Source: an uncultured Prevotellaceae bacterium
GTDB taxonomy: Bacteria; Bacteroidota; Bacteroidia; Bacteroidales; Bacteroidaceae
DNA length: 64,000 nt
NCBI GenBank assembly: GCA_902767775.1
Contig: CACXIP010000006.1
Location: 124,001-188,000, forward strand
Direction of reading: 5' to 3'
A program made the translations under genes and the position numbers. The notes beneath the pieces are model-generated. The model did not search any database, had not been told where the DNA came from, and saw only the letters and a program-made list of their open reading frames with translations. Positions 26,206 to 35,598 of this stretch are shown one piece after another (position 1 is the first letter of the stretch; each line of letters begins with the position of its first letter).

Positions 26206-28137
26206 ATGAAAAAGATTAAGATTTATATAATTGCGCTGACGGCTATCCTGACTTTGCCTGTCATGCAGTCTTGTTCCGACTATCTCGACAAGGAACCGGA
26301 TACAGAGCTTACCACCGAAATGGTGTTTGAAAACCGCGACAAGGTGTATTCCTGGCTGAGCTATGTCTACAACATCATCCACAACCCCGACAAGTGGGCG
26401 CTCACTGCCGATGGTTATGAGGTGTTTGCCGACGACATCACGCCATCCGCCAGATGGCAGCAATGGGACTGGGGAGGCGTCATCCCCAAGATTCTCGGAC
26501 AGTGGACCATCAACTCCACATGGGGAGGCAATCTCTGGCACATGATGCCAAGATATATCAGGCATGGCTATATCTTCAACAACATGGTGAAGGCAATGCC
26601 CGACCATGACCTGCCACAGTCTGAAATCAACAACATGAAAAATGAGGTCAAATTCCTCTGTGCTTATGCCTGGTGGCAGATGGCTGAGAATTATGGCGGC
26701 ATCCCATTCACTCCGGACTACATCGCTCCTACCGATTTCGAACTCTCCGACCTCATGGTGGGACAGTCGAAGTTCGACGACGTGGTCGACTATTGCGACA
26801 AGCAGATGCTCGAGGCTGCCATGGCTCTGCCCGCAGTCTATGACGACCCTGCCAAGTATGGACGCATCAACCGTATCATGGCTCTCACCGTAAGGGCTCG
26901 TATGCTGCTCTTTGCTGCTTCGCCGCTTGTCAACGGCAACCCGTGGTACACAGACTATGTGAACGACAAGAATGAGCAGATTTTCAACTCTGTCTACGAC
27001 CCGCAGAAGTGGGTGAAGGCCGAGCAGGCTTGCAAACTGTGCATCGATGAGGCTGAGAATGCTGGATATGCTCTCTATACTGAGCCCGGACCCAATGGAG
27101 GCATCGATCCTTTCCTCTCCACTTACAACGTGCATATCAAGAGATGGAGCGAAGGCAATCGTGAGATTACATTCCCAGTCACAAAGGGCAACAGCTACCG
27201 TGACACTTTCCTGAGAACCGTATCAGTGCGTGAGTACGGCGGTGGCAACGGACTTGGTGTGTACCAGGGACTGGTGGATGCTTTCTTCACACAAAACGGA
27301 CTGCCCATCACCGACCCCAACTCTGGTTATGTGGAAGAGGGATTCTCCACTACAGTCGACAAACGTGACGGCATCACATCATGGGAGTATGGCACCGGTG
27401 TTCCGGGCGAGGTCACAGCAAGAGGCACATACAATATGTACTGCAACAGGGAACCGCGATTCTACAACGCTGTGTCCTTCCATGGCTCATGGCTGGCTGT
27501 TGGCAACAGAAAGTACAATTTCTTCAACGGCGGACGTGACAATGTGCAGACCTCTTCACCCCACGACGCCCCGCAGAATGGCTACCTCGTGAGAAAGGGA
27601 CTCAACGTGCTCGACAACTATCTCACCGGTTCCATCACCGACCGTCAGGGATTCACCTATAGGCTCGCTTTTACTTACCTCGATTACGCTGAGGCCATCA
27701 ATGAGGCCCACAACGACAATGGGGCACGTCAGACGGCTATTGACTACGTGAACCGCATACGTGAGCGTGCTGGCGTGAGGAAGTATACGTTCACACAGGT
27801 GCCGCTTACCGATGAGGAATACATTCAGGTGCAGAACACCCAAGAGGATGTGAGAAGGGTCATCAGAGCAGAGCGCAGGGTGGAGCTGTGCTGCGAGAAC
27901 AACAGATGGTATGACATCCGCAGATGGAAGGATGCTGAGAACTTGCCCGAAATGTGCGGCGACGACTGGGGCATGAACTTCCAGGGACGCACCCAGCAGG
28001 AATTCTTCAAGCGCACGGTCTATCAGACCAGGGTTTGGAAGAGGCAGTATTACTGGATGCCCATCTACATCGACGAATATGAGAAAAATCCCAACTTGAG
28101 AGAAGCTCCCTTCTGGGTCATCGAAAAAGGAGAGTAA
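26206..28137 (+). CDS. SusD-like surface glycan-binding lipoprotein
   Basis: A 643-residue SusD/RagB family lipoprotein, the lid of the SusC importer. The lipobox places Cys 23 (VMQSC) next to SDYLDKEPDTELT, the classic SusD start. The TPR-like helical core and the C-terminal family phrases YLDYAEAINEAHNDNG and RAERRVELCCENNRWYDIRRW are present. The frame is open from 26086 inside susC, but ATG 26206 yields the lipoprotein signal. The gene lies 35 bp after susC and 43 bp before the susE-like gene. Confidence 0.96.
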   Translation: MKKIKIYIIALTAILTLPVMQSCSDYLDKEPDTELTTEMVFENRDKVYSWLSYVYNIIHNPDKWALTADGYEVFADDITPSARWQQWDWGGVIPKILGQWTINSTWGGNLWHMMPRYIRHGYIFNNMVKAMPDHDLPQSEINNMKNEVKFLCAYAWWQMAENYGGIPFTPDYIAPTDFELSDLMVGQSKFDDVVDYCDKQMLEAAMALPAVYDDPAKYGRINRIMALTVRARMLLFAASPLVNGNPWYTDYVNDKNEQIFNSVYDPQKWVKAEQACKLCIDEAENAGYALYTEPGPNGGIDPFLSTYNVHIKRWSEGNREITFPVTKGNSYRDTFLRTVSVREYGGGNGLGVYQGLVDAFFTQNGLPITDPNSGYVEEGFSTTVDKRDGITSWEYGTGVPGEVTARGTYNMYCNREPRFYNAVSFHGSWLAVGNRKYNFFNGGRDNVQTSSPHDAPQNGYLVRKGLNVLDNYLTGSITDRQGFTYRLAFTYLDYAEAINEAHNDNGARQTAIDYVNRIRERAGVRKYTFTQVPLTDEEYIQVQNTQEDVRRVIRAERRVELCCENNRWYDIRRWKDAENLPEMCGDDWGMNFQGRTQQEFFKRTVYQTRVWKRQYYWMPIYIDEYEKNPNLREAPFWVIEKGE

Positions 28138-28180
28138 TAATCATGCAGGTGTAATTGTTTTATAGAGAATCAGATATAAT

Positions 28181-29311
28181 ATGAAATACTTTTCTTATTT
28201 ATTCAGCATGATGTGTGTGGCACTGGCCGTCACATCTTGCAACGAGGACCCGGAGTTGTTCAAACTTGAGTCTTATCCCGACGAAATGCACATCAGGAGT
28301 TCGGTAGAGTCTATCGTGCTCAACAAAGGCATTGAGAATCAGGATGCCGTCACATTCACATGGGATGCTGCCACAAGCCCCATCTCGCCCCAAGATGTCG
28401 TCACATACAAGGTATGCCTCTATCCCTCTGCCATGAAGGACAGCAAGTCTGACTACATTGACGTGGGGACACAGACATCGCTTACCCTGACTCACAACCA
28501 ACTCAACTCCATGGTTGCCAAATGGGCTCTGCCGGGCAATCCGGTGAAGGTCACCGCACAGGTGCTGAGCAATGTCAACAACGAGACGAAATATGTGAAG
28601 CCTGAGGTTTCCACCGTTGAACTTGTCGTCACAGGGTATGAGAAATATCCGCAGAACCTCTACATGGTGATTACGACCGACGACGGCAGCGTGTCGACGC
28701 AAAAGCTTGAGCAGAGGCAGCTCGGAACGGGCATCTATGAGGTGTCGTTCAACATGGTGCCTTGCAATTACCATTTCACCACTACTGCCGAACCTTATCC
28801 CGCTTATGGCATGGCTGATGGAACACAAATGGAGTATGTGGTGGAGGGCAATGTCCGCGAATTCAGAAACGAATCGTCAGGACTGCGCACCGTCATCGTC
28901 GACACCAACTCTGAATACAACGACTGCAGGGTGCTCAACATCGTGCAGCTGCCTACTCCCGGACTGATTTGGATTTGCGGCAACGGATGCTCGGTGGGAT
29001 GGAACACCAACACCTCGTCAGGACGCTTGGAGATGGTGGGCTCGGCAAGGGAACCCTATTACTATGCATGGACAGGTGACTTCACCGCAGGTGGCGAGTT
29101 CAAAATCGGCCTCGGCAACGGATGGGGCGACCAGTTCTTCTACGCCCCCGTCGAGAATGCCGACCCGCTGTCCGACCACAGGCTGCTCATGTACCGGTTC
29201 CAGGACGATGGCGGCGACCTCAAATGGGTGCCTACTGTCAGCGGACGGTACACGCTCACCCTCTGCTTGCTGGCAGATGACATGTGGACCAAGTTTGAAC
29301 CAGCCAATTAA
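28181..29311 (+). CDS. SusE-like surface glycan-binding lipoprotein
   Basis: A 376-residue lipoprotein (Cys 20 in AVTSC). The N-terminal Ig-like part (about 25-150) with LFKLESYPDEMHIRSS, VTFTWDAAT and TYKVCLYP matches SusE. The C-terminal part (about 240-376) has GNGCSVGWNT and EFKIGLGNGWGDQFF, as in the starch-binding modules of SusE/SusF. It directly follows SusCD, the usual place for surface glycan-binding proteins. Sequence alone does not show which sugar it binds. Confidence 0.88.
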   Translation: MKYFSYLFSMMCVALAVTSCNEDPELFKLESYPDEMHIRSSVESIVLNKGIENQDAVTFTWDAATSPISPQDVVTYKVCLYPSAMKDSKSDYIDVGTQTSLTLTHNQLNSMVAKWALPGNPVKVTAQVLSNVNNETKYVKPEVSTVELVVTGYEKYPQNLYMVITTDDGSVSTQKLEQRQLGTGIYEVSFNMVPCNYHFTTTAEPYPAYGMADGTQMEYVVEGNVREFRNESSGLRTVIVDTNSEYNDCRVLNIVQLPTPGLIWICGNGCSVGWNTNTSSGRLEMVGSAREPYYYAWTGDFTAGGEFKIGLGNGWGDQFFYAPVENADPLSDHRLLMYRFQDDGGDLKWVPTVSGRYTLTLCLLADDMWTKFEPAN

Positions 29312-29321
29312 TTGACCTTTC

Positions 29322-30584
29322 ATGAAACGTAAGCTTTTTGTTTCTATACTGACAACCGTCATGGCTCTGTGCGTCTCATCAGGCGCACAGGCTGATGGCG
29401 GTGGTGTCTACCACAACCCCGTCATCAAGTGGAGCCTTCCCGACCCCACGGTCATCAAGGCCGACAATGGGTATTTCTACCTCTATGCGACCGAGGACAC
29501 GCACAATGTGCCCATTTACAGGTCTAAAGACCTGGTGACCTGGAGGTATGCGGGGACTGCCTTCACTGATGCCACGCGGCCGATGGACTTCGTTCCAAGA
29601 GGTGGCATCTGGGCTCCCGACATCAACTATATCAATGGGCAATATGTGCTCTATTACTCCAAGTCGGAGTGGGGCAAGACATGGGAGTGCGGTATAGGTG
29701 TGGCTGTCAGCGACCGACCCAACGGGGGATTTCACGACGCCCACAAATTGTTTATCTCAAGTGAGGTGGGGATAGAGAATTGCATCGACCCCTTCTTCAT
29801 CAGTGATGAATCGGGCAATTACCTCTTCTGGGGCTCTTTTCATGACATTTACGGCGTGCAGCTTACCGACGACGGATTGGCAATAAAAGATGGCGCGGTG
29901 CCCCAGAAAATTGCCGGGGGACTTATCGAGGCCACCATGATAGTGAAACACAATGGCTATTATTACCTCATCGGGTCGGCAGGTTCCTGCTGTGAGGGTG
30001 CCAACAGCACATACAGGCTTGTTGTGGCTCGTTCCAAGAATCTCTTCGGACCGTATGTCGACCGAAATGGGAAAAGTGCCATTGGTGACAATTTCTCACC
30101 GCTGCTCAACAAAAGTCCTGAGGTGTTTGGCCCTGGACACTGCTCAGAGTTCGTCACCGATGATGCCGGACAGACATGGGTGCTCTACCATGGCTATCAG
30201 TCTAATGACGTGGATGCCGGTAGGGTGGTCTATCTCGACAAGGTGACATGGGGCAGTGACGGATGGCCCCAGGTGCAGGGCATGAGACCCTCAACGGAGT
30301 CGGAAGCACCGATTTTCAACAATGAGACCGGAGTGCTTGAAAAAAAAACCACAGGCAATAATGGGTATCTCATTAACCAGTGCGACGGAGGATACTTCCG
30401 CATAGACAGTCCCGACGACAACCTTTTCGCATGGAAGCTCTACAATGGGGAAGGACATCTGCTCATGAACGGAGAAGCGAGAAACATGGCTGTTGTCGAC
30501 ACCTCGGCGATGAGAACCGGACTATATATCATCAGGGTCAGCGGTTCGGCTGGTTCGATTTGTGAGAAAATGCTGAGGCATTGA
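29322..30584 (+). CDS. GH43 glycosidase with T9SS-like C-terminal tail
   Basis: A 420-residue secreted enzyme with a signal peptide ending near residue 24 (AQA). The GH43 acids are Asp 41 (SLPDPT), Asp 156 (NCIDPFF) and Glu 203 (GLIEATMI). The fold resembles arabinan-degrading GH43 enzymes. The last ~75 residues (KLYNGEGHLLMNGEARN to the end) look like a type IX secretion C-terminal domain (TGLYIIRVSG near the end), so the protein is probably displayed at the surface. It starts 10 bp after the susE-like gene and is the last gene of the susC unit. Confidence 0.88.
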   Translation: MKRKLFVSILTTVMALCVSSGAQADGGGVYHNPVIKWSLPDPTVIKADNGYFYLYATEDTHNVPIYRSKDLVTWRYAGTAFTDATRPMDFVPRGGIWAPDINYINGQYVLYYSKSEWGKTWECGIGVAVSDRPNGGFHDAHKLFISSEVGIENCIDPFFISDESGNYLFWGSFHDIYGVQLTDDGLAIKDGAVPQKIAGGLIEATMIVKHNGYYYLIGSAGSCCEGANSTYRLVVARSKNLFGPYVDRNGKSAIGDNFSPLLNKSPEVFGPGHCSEFVTDDAGQTWVLYHGYQSNDVDAGRVVYLDKVTWGSDGWPQVQGMRPSTESEAPIFNNETGVLEKKTTGNNGYLINQCDGGYFRIDSPDDNLFAWKLYNGEGHLLMNGEARNMAVVDTSAMRTGLYIIRVSGSAGSICEKMLRH

Positions 30585-30602
30585 GACATATGGTCGTCAC
30601 TG

Positions 30603-30683
30603 CCTGACAGCAATGAAATATGCTTGTCAGGAGGTCTTTCATTCTTCTGTCCACATCTGTGGATATGTGTCTGAAAGGCCTCC
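30603..30683 (+). terminator. Two nested inverted repeats after the susC unit
   Basis: CCTGACA (30603-30609) pairs with TGTCAGG (30625-30631). An overlapping 12-bp arm GGAGGTCTTTCA (30630-30641) pairs with TGAAAGGCCTCC (30672-30683), with an inner CCAC/GTGG stem at 30651-30662. The two outer stems share bases and are partly exclusive. They probably end the susC transcript, but there is no strong T-run. Confidence 0.5.
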
Positions 30684-30758
30684 GATGACACTTTTAGCCC
30701 TATTTGTTAATATTTATTAATTAATCTTTGTGGCTTTCTTTCTATCTCTCTATTTTGT

Positions 30759-30766
30759 TAATTTTG
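30759..30766 (+). promoter_or_regulatory. -7 promoter box of the regulator gene
   Basis: TAATTTTG is a perfect Bacteroidetes -7 box 36 bp before the start codon. A weak TTTC at 30735 could be the -33. Unlike the structural units, there is no TTATAC 43 bp upstream, which suggests unregulated low-level expression of the regulator. Confidence 0.6.
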
Positions 30767-30801
30767 TAGTTCGTTAACTGAATAGAGTATTTGATTATAA
30801 T

Positions 30802-32415
30802 ATGAAAGCCATCTATTACCTAATCATTGTTGTCTTGACAGCATTGCCTGCAGGGGTTTTCGCAGACAGCAGCTACAACGATTGGCTCAACAAACTGGAT
30901 AAAAGTCTTGCCCAGCGTGATCAGTATGAGCAAAAACGCCTTGGGAGAATAGATACATTGAAGAGTGAACTGTCAAAAATCAAGCAACAGCCCAACATAG
31001 AGAGCAATGACAGATATTATGACCTGCTTTATGGTCTCTATAATGAGTACAAAAGCTATTGTTACGACTCTGCACACCACTATGCCAATGAATGCCTTGA
31101 TGTCGCGCTGCTCAACAAGAATGACGAGCGCATTGTAGAGGCATCCAATGCTGTGGCATTCACCCTTATCTCCGCCGGTATACTGACAGAGGCACACGAG
31201 GTGCTCAATTCAATCGACCGCAATAAGGTGAGCGGGAAGCATCTCAATGATTACTATGAGCACTACAGCCAGTTATGGAGGTCGCTTGCCGATTATGTTC
31301 GTGAAGAACCGTTCTACACCAAATATATCACCAAGAGCAATGCCTATCTCGACTCTCTGATGCAGGTCACGACGCCCAACTCAGCCAAGTGGTGGTCGTA
31401 TAACGGTTCCAGGCTGATGAGAGACCATCAGTTTCAGCAGGCGCTCGAGTCTTTCGAAAAGGTGCTGGCTCTGAGTGATACCGACCTGCACATGAAGGCC
31501 ATGACTACCGCAGAGATGGCATGGGCGTATATCTATCTCGACAATGAGGAAAAGGCCATTGAATATTTTGCCCAATCAGCCATTTACGACAACGAGACGG
31601 CTACAAGGGAAATCACCGCCCTCTATCACCTCTCGAGAATGATATACAACAAGGGATATCATGAGAGAGCCAGCGTATATGTCCATCAGGCACTTGAGGA
31701 TGTGCAGTTCTACAACAGCAGACTGAGAAAAATAGAGATAGGCGAGATTCTTCCCATCATCGAGCGTGACAGGTATGAGGCAGTGTCGAGCCAGAGAAAT
31801 TGGCTAATCGCGGCAAGTGCTCTTTTTGTCATTCTCTCGGCTGTCATCCTCTATGGATATTGGTTCATTAGGAAAAAGAACAGAAAACTCACCGAGGCAA
31901 GGGAGACCATCGCCTCTCAGCTCGAGCAGTTGAAACATGCCAACCAGCAACTGAAGGAAGACGACAAAATCAAAAACGCATACATCGGACGCTCCTTCTA
32001 CACCAATGCGGAGTTTATCGCCAAGCTCGAAAAACTGTATCTCATGATTGACAGGAAAATCGTGGCAAGGCAATACGATGACCTGAGGTCGATGATGAAA
32101 TTGTCGACTCTCAATGCGGAGAGGGAAAACATGTATGAGGCGTTCGACCAGACTTTCCTCAAAATCTTCCCCGACTTCGTGGAACGGTTCAATTTGCTCT
32201 TCGAGGAAAAAGACAGGAAGATGCCGCCAAACGAACATTCCCTGACTTCCGAGATGCGTATCTTCGCACTGATCAGACTTGGCATCACCGACAGTGAGCG
32301 CATAGCCAAATTTCTTAATTATTCGGTTCATACCGTCAACACCTATAAGACCAGGATAAAAAACAGGTCAACTGCCGAAAATGAGCAGTTTGAGAAGCTG
32401 ATTATGGAGATTTAA
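30802..32415 (+). CDS. Membrane-bound SusR-like transcriptional regulator (DUF6377-type)
   Basis: A 537-residue regulator. A signal peptide (about 1-21) is followed by a periplasmic helical TPR-like region (about 30-325), a transmembrane helix (334-355), a cytoplasmic coiled coil (about 360-390) and a C-terminal helix-turn-helix (about 482-522, with DSERIAKFLNYSVHTVNTYK, LuxR-like). This shape matches DUF6377 proteins and resembles SusR: sugar sensed in the periplasm, DNA bound from the membrane. It lies alone between the susC unit and the first GH31 unit, both of which carry the paired TTATAC element. It is the only PUL-type regulator in the window and therefore the best candidate to bind that element; this last step is inference. 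Confidence 0.85.
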   Translation: MKAIYYLIIVVLTALPAGVFADSSYNDWLNKLDKSLAQRDQYEQKRLGRIDTLKSELSKIKQQPNIESNDRYYDLLYGLYNEYKSYCYDSAHHYANECLDVALLNKNDERIVEASNAVAFTLISAGILTEAHEVLNSIDRNKVSGKHLNDYYEHYSQLWRSLADYVREEPFYTKYITKSNAYLDSLMQVTTPNSAKWWSYNGSRLMRDHQFQQALESFEKVLALSDTDLHMKAMTTAEMAWAYIYLDNEEKAIEYFAQSAIYDNETATREITALYHLSRMIYNKGYHERASVYVHQALEDVQFYNSRLRKIEIGEILPIIERDRYEAVSSQRNWLIAASALFVILSAVILYGYWFIRKKNRKLTEARETIASQLEQLKHANQQLKEDDKIKNAYIGRSFYTNAEFIAKLEKLYLMIDRKIVARQYDDLRSMMKLSTLNAERENMYEAFDQTFLKIFPDFVERFNLLFEEKDRKMPPNEHSLTSEMRIFALIRLGITDSERIAKFLNYSVHTVNTYKTRIKNRSTAENEQFEKLIMEI

Positions 32416-32439
32416 GGGTGAGATAAAGGAATATTTCCA

Positions 32440-32566
32440 TTATACAAACACAAACCTATTGATAGTCGAAATGGTTGAAAATCAACTGTTTCGACTATTT
32501 TTATACTAATATTCATTATACATTCGCTTGGTTTTTTCATATAGCATGCGTTATCTTGTAATTTTG
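32440..32566 (+). promoter_or_regulatory. Paired TTATAC operator plus -7 promoter box (first GH31 unit)
   Basis: Distal GAATATTTCCATTATACAA has its TTATAC at 32440. The proximal TTATAC is at 32516, 76 bp later, and the -7 box TAATTTTG starts at 32559, a further 43 bp. An extra TTATAC occurs at 32501. The spacing equals that of the GH76 and second GH31 promoters. Confidence 0.75.
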
Positions 32567-32591
32567 CAATTGAAATTTTAATTGCATCGCT

Positions 32592-34847
32592 ATGAGAAGA
32601 TTTTTCGCATTGTTCACTTTTTTCGTTGCAGCATTGCAACTGTCTGCTGATGAAGCCAACAATCCTGTTGCCAATCAAGCCGCTGTGGTCACCGAGGGCA
32701 AGGCGCGCTTCACGGTCCTGACTCCGGAGATGATTCGTATCCAATACAGCGAACGGGCACTTTTTGAGGACAGGGCTACCTTTGCCGTCGTCAACAGGAA
32801 TCTCCCGGTGCCTCATTTCACAACCGAGAAGAGTGGCGGATTCCTATATATCAAAACATCGGCCGTAACACTGAAATATAAAATAGGAGGTGTCATCTCC
32901 AACAAGCAACCTTCCGACGAGGTACTGACCATCCGCTTCAGTCTCAATGGCAGGGATGTGATTTGGTATCCCGGAAAAGACGATGCACTGAATTTGAAGG
33001 GAACGACAAGGACGCTCGATGGTCAGATTGGCGACAACAAACGTCAGGAACTGGAAAACGGACTGCTGTCAAGGGCAGGATGGAGCATCATCGATGAGTC
33101 TCCGTTGACCAAAAGGGGCGATGGTTCCACCACATTTGCCTTCGACAAGTCATATGACGGAATCGACTGGGTGGCAGAACCGGTGGATAAAAATGCTGTC
33201 GACTGGTATTTCCTTGGTTATGGCCATCAGTATAAAAAGGCTTTGGGCGATTATATTAAGATTGCAGGCAGGCAGCCCATGCCGCCTCTCTATGTCCTGG
33301 GCTATTGGTATAGCAAGTATCAGAGATACACCTCCGATGAGTTCATGGAGATTGTCAACGACGTGAAACGCAACAACATTCCCATGGATGTCATGATTTT
33401 CGACATGGACTGGCATACGCAGGGATGGACAGGATGGACTTGGGACAAGACAGCCATTCCCGACCCGGAGGGACTGATTGACTGGATGCACAAAAACGGA
33501 CTGAAGGTGTCGCTCAACTTGCATCCAGCCGATGGCGTGGACGACGATGAGGACAATTTCGCCCTTCTGCGCGACGACATGGGGCTCGACAAGAGTGCCA
33601 AGGTGGTGCCTTGGAACCTCAGCGACCCCAAGTTCTATCATTATATGTTCAAGCATATCATCAGGGAGAGAGAAAAACAGGGGGTTGACTTCTGGTGGAT
33701 TGACTGGCAGCAAAACCTCACAAGCAAATATGTGAATGGCTTGGGCGAGACATTCTGGTGCAACCATGTGTTCTACAACGACATGAAGAACAATCGTCCC
33801 GACCATCGTCCGCTCATCTTCCACCGTTGGGGAGGACTGGGCAGCCATCGCTATCCCATTGGGTTCTCCGGCGACTCTTTCACCACCTATGGCACATTAG
33901 CTTGGCAGCCCTATTTCACCGCCACCGCCTCGAATGTGGGCTTCGGATATTGGGGACATGACCTTGGCGGACATCAGCAGACCGACGGAAACGACCCTGA
34001 AATCTATCTCAGGTGGATGCAGTATGGTGTCTTCACACCTATCTTCCGCACCCACGCCACCAATTGGCCGGGTATAGAGCGCCGCATCTGGAAGTATGAG
34101 AACTTCCCGCTTCTCCTCGAGACCGTGAAGCTTCGCTATGCCATCATGCCTTATATCTACACTGCTGCCCGTCAGGCTTACGACACGGGTGTGAGCATCT
34201 GCCGCCCGCTCTACTACGACTCTCCCGAGAACAGCAACGCCTATCTCTACGAGGATGAGTATATGTTTGGTGATGATATCCTCGTGGCTCCCATCGTCAC
34301 ACCTACCGGCAAAGATGGGAAGGCGACACGCAGGACATGGCTGCCCGAGGGGAAATGGTTCGACGTATGCCGCAACCAGGTGGTGGATGGCAACAAGGTG
34401 TTCACCGATGCCTACACCCAGGAGGAGATACCTTACTTCTACAAGGCGGGTTCGGTGATTGTCAACTACCCCCCGATGCTCAACCTCAACACCCGTCCCG
34501 ACAGGATTATCATCAAGGTCGTTCCCGGAGCAGATGGAACCTCCTCTTTCTATGAGGATGAGGGCGACACCGAAGGCTACAAGGCCGGGAAGTTCACCAA
34601 CACGGTCTTGCGTCATACCGGCAACCAACTCACCGTATGCCCGCGGACTGGTGCGTTCCCCGGAATGCCCTCCTCGAGAGCCTACACCGTCGAGTTCCTC
34701 TGTTCAGACAGACCCTCTGCGGTGAAAGTCAACGGCGCGACCGTGGCAAATGGTGTGTGGAACTACAACGCGCAGTCGAAAGTGGTCACGGTGTATGTGC
34801 CTGCCACCGACTGTTCGAAAGAGATTACTGTGAAATTAGAACAATAA
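32592..34847 (+). CDS. GH31 alpha-glycosidase (WIDW subtype)
   Basis: A 751-residue secreted GH31 enzyme with a signal peptide ending near residue 19. The N-terminal beta-sandwich is followed by the barrel, with nucleophile Asp 371 in FWWIDWQQN and probable acid/base Asp 428 in GFSGDSF. The nucleophile motif WIDW differs from the WNDMNE of common alpha-glucosidases and marks a separate GH31 subfamily, so the sugar released may not be glucose. It is a close paralogue of the enzyme at 44274 and is likewise followed by a SusF-like gene (7 bp gap). First gene of a five-gene unit. Confidence 0.92.
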   Translation: MRRFFALFTFFVAALQLSADEANNPVANQAAVVTEGKARFTVLTPEMIRIQYSERALFEDRATFAVVNRNLPVPHFTTEKSGGFLYIKTSAVTLKYKIGGVISNKQPSDEVLTIRFSLNGRDVIWYPGKDDALNLKGTTRTLDGQIGDNKRQELENGLLSRAGWSIIDESPLTKRGDGSTTFAFDKSYDGIDWVAEPVDKNAVDWYFLGYGHQYKKALGDYIKIAGRQPMPPLYVLGYWYSKYQRYTSDEFMEIVNDVKRNNIPMDVMIFDMDWHTQGWTGWTWDKTAIPDPEGLIDWMHKNGLKVSLNLHPADGVDDDEDNFALLRDDMGLDKSAKVVPWNLSDPKFYHYMFKHIIREREKQGVDFWWIDWQQNLTSKYVNGLGETFWCNHVFYNDMKNNRPDHRPLIFHRWGGLGSHRYPIGFSGDSFTTYGTLAWQPYFTATASNVGFGYWGHDLGGHQQTDGNDPEIYLRWMQYGVFTPIFRTHATNWPGIERRIWKYENFPLLLETVKLRYAIMPYIYTAARQAYDTGVSICRPLYYDSPENSNAYLYEDEYMFGDDILVAPIVTPTGKDGKATRRTWLPEGKWFDVCRNQVVDGNKVFTDAYTQEEIPYFYKAGSVIVNYPPMLNLNTRPDRIIIKVVPGADGTSSFYEDEGDTEGYKAGKFTNTVLRHTGNQLTVCPRTGAFPGMPSSRAYTVEFLCSDRPSAVKVNGATVANGVWNYNAQSKVVTVYVPATDCSKEITVKLEQ

Positions 34848-34854
34848 ACCATAG

Positions 34855-35580
34855 ATGAAGATGAGAACGCTATTCATGCTCATGGGCCTTATGATGGCCC
34901 TTGCTCTTCCTGCACAACAGTACAGGCAGCTTTGGATAACAGGAACAGCCGTACCCGGAGGCACGCAGCCGCTCGAGATGGTGAGCGACAATGATTTCAA
35001 ATATGCCGGTCCGCTCAAGGCTGGTGAACTGAGAGTCATCACAACAAAGAAGGTGGGTAAGAAGACTCAGTTTCTCTCCCCGGTGCTTCCTGATGCCAAC
35101 GTGGCCAATCATGGCATTGGCTTCGCCGTCACTACAGATATCTCGTCAGAACCTTGGCAGGTGGTTGCCGACGACGAGCACTACAGGTTGCATGTCAATC
35201 CCGAGCGCAAGATGCTGCATGGTGAGATTTGCCAGCCATGGGGCGAGCTCTTCATTGGCGGTGGTGCCACCGAGTCGGGATGGAAGGAGGGCAAGATGCA
35301 GCTCATGTGCCAGCATCCTGACAATCCCTATGTCTGGACATGGGAGGGTGAACTGAAACGTCACGATGGAGTGGAAGAACCCACAAGTTTCAAATTCCAA
35401 GGTCAGAACCGATGGTATCCGAAAGCGCTGCATCCCTATGCACAGGGCACCGACATCCTCAGTGACCGACGTCTTAGGATAGGAGGCGACGATACGAAAT
35501 GGAGCATCACAAAAGACGGTGTCTACCGCATCACCATCGACATTTTCAATGAGAAAGTACAAGCCGAATTAATCAAATAA
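34855..35580 (+). CDS. SusF/SusE-like carbohydrate-binding protein
   Basis: A 241-residue secreted protein with two tandem modules of the SusE/SusF starch-binding type: LWITGTAVPGGTQPLEM starts the first (about 22-115) and ELFIGGGATESGWKEGKMQL the second (about 125-238, with GGDDTKWSITKDGVYRITID). The signal peptide ends near AQQ and has no lipobox, so it is not a lipoprotein, unlike true SusF. Paralogue of the protein at 46819. It sits directly after the GH31 gene in both copies. Confidence 0.85.
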   Translation: MKMRTLFMLMGLMMALALPAQQYRQLWITGTAVPGGTQPLEMVSDNDFKYAGPLKAGELRVITTKKVGKKTQFLSPVLPDANVANHGIGFAVTTDISSEPWQVVADDEHYRLHVNPERKMLHGEICQPWGELFIGGGATESGWKEGKMQLMCQHPDNPYVWTWEGELKRHDGVEEPTSFKFQGQNRWYPKALHPYAQGTDILSDRRLRIGGDDTKWSITKDGVYRITIDIFNEKVQAELIK

Positions 35581-35598
35581 CTAATAACTAAAAACTAC

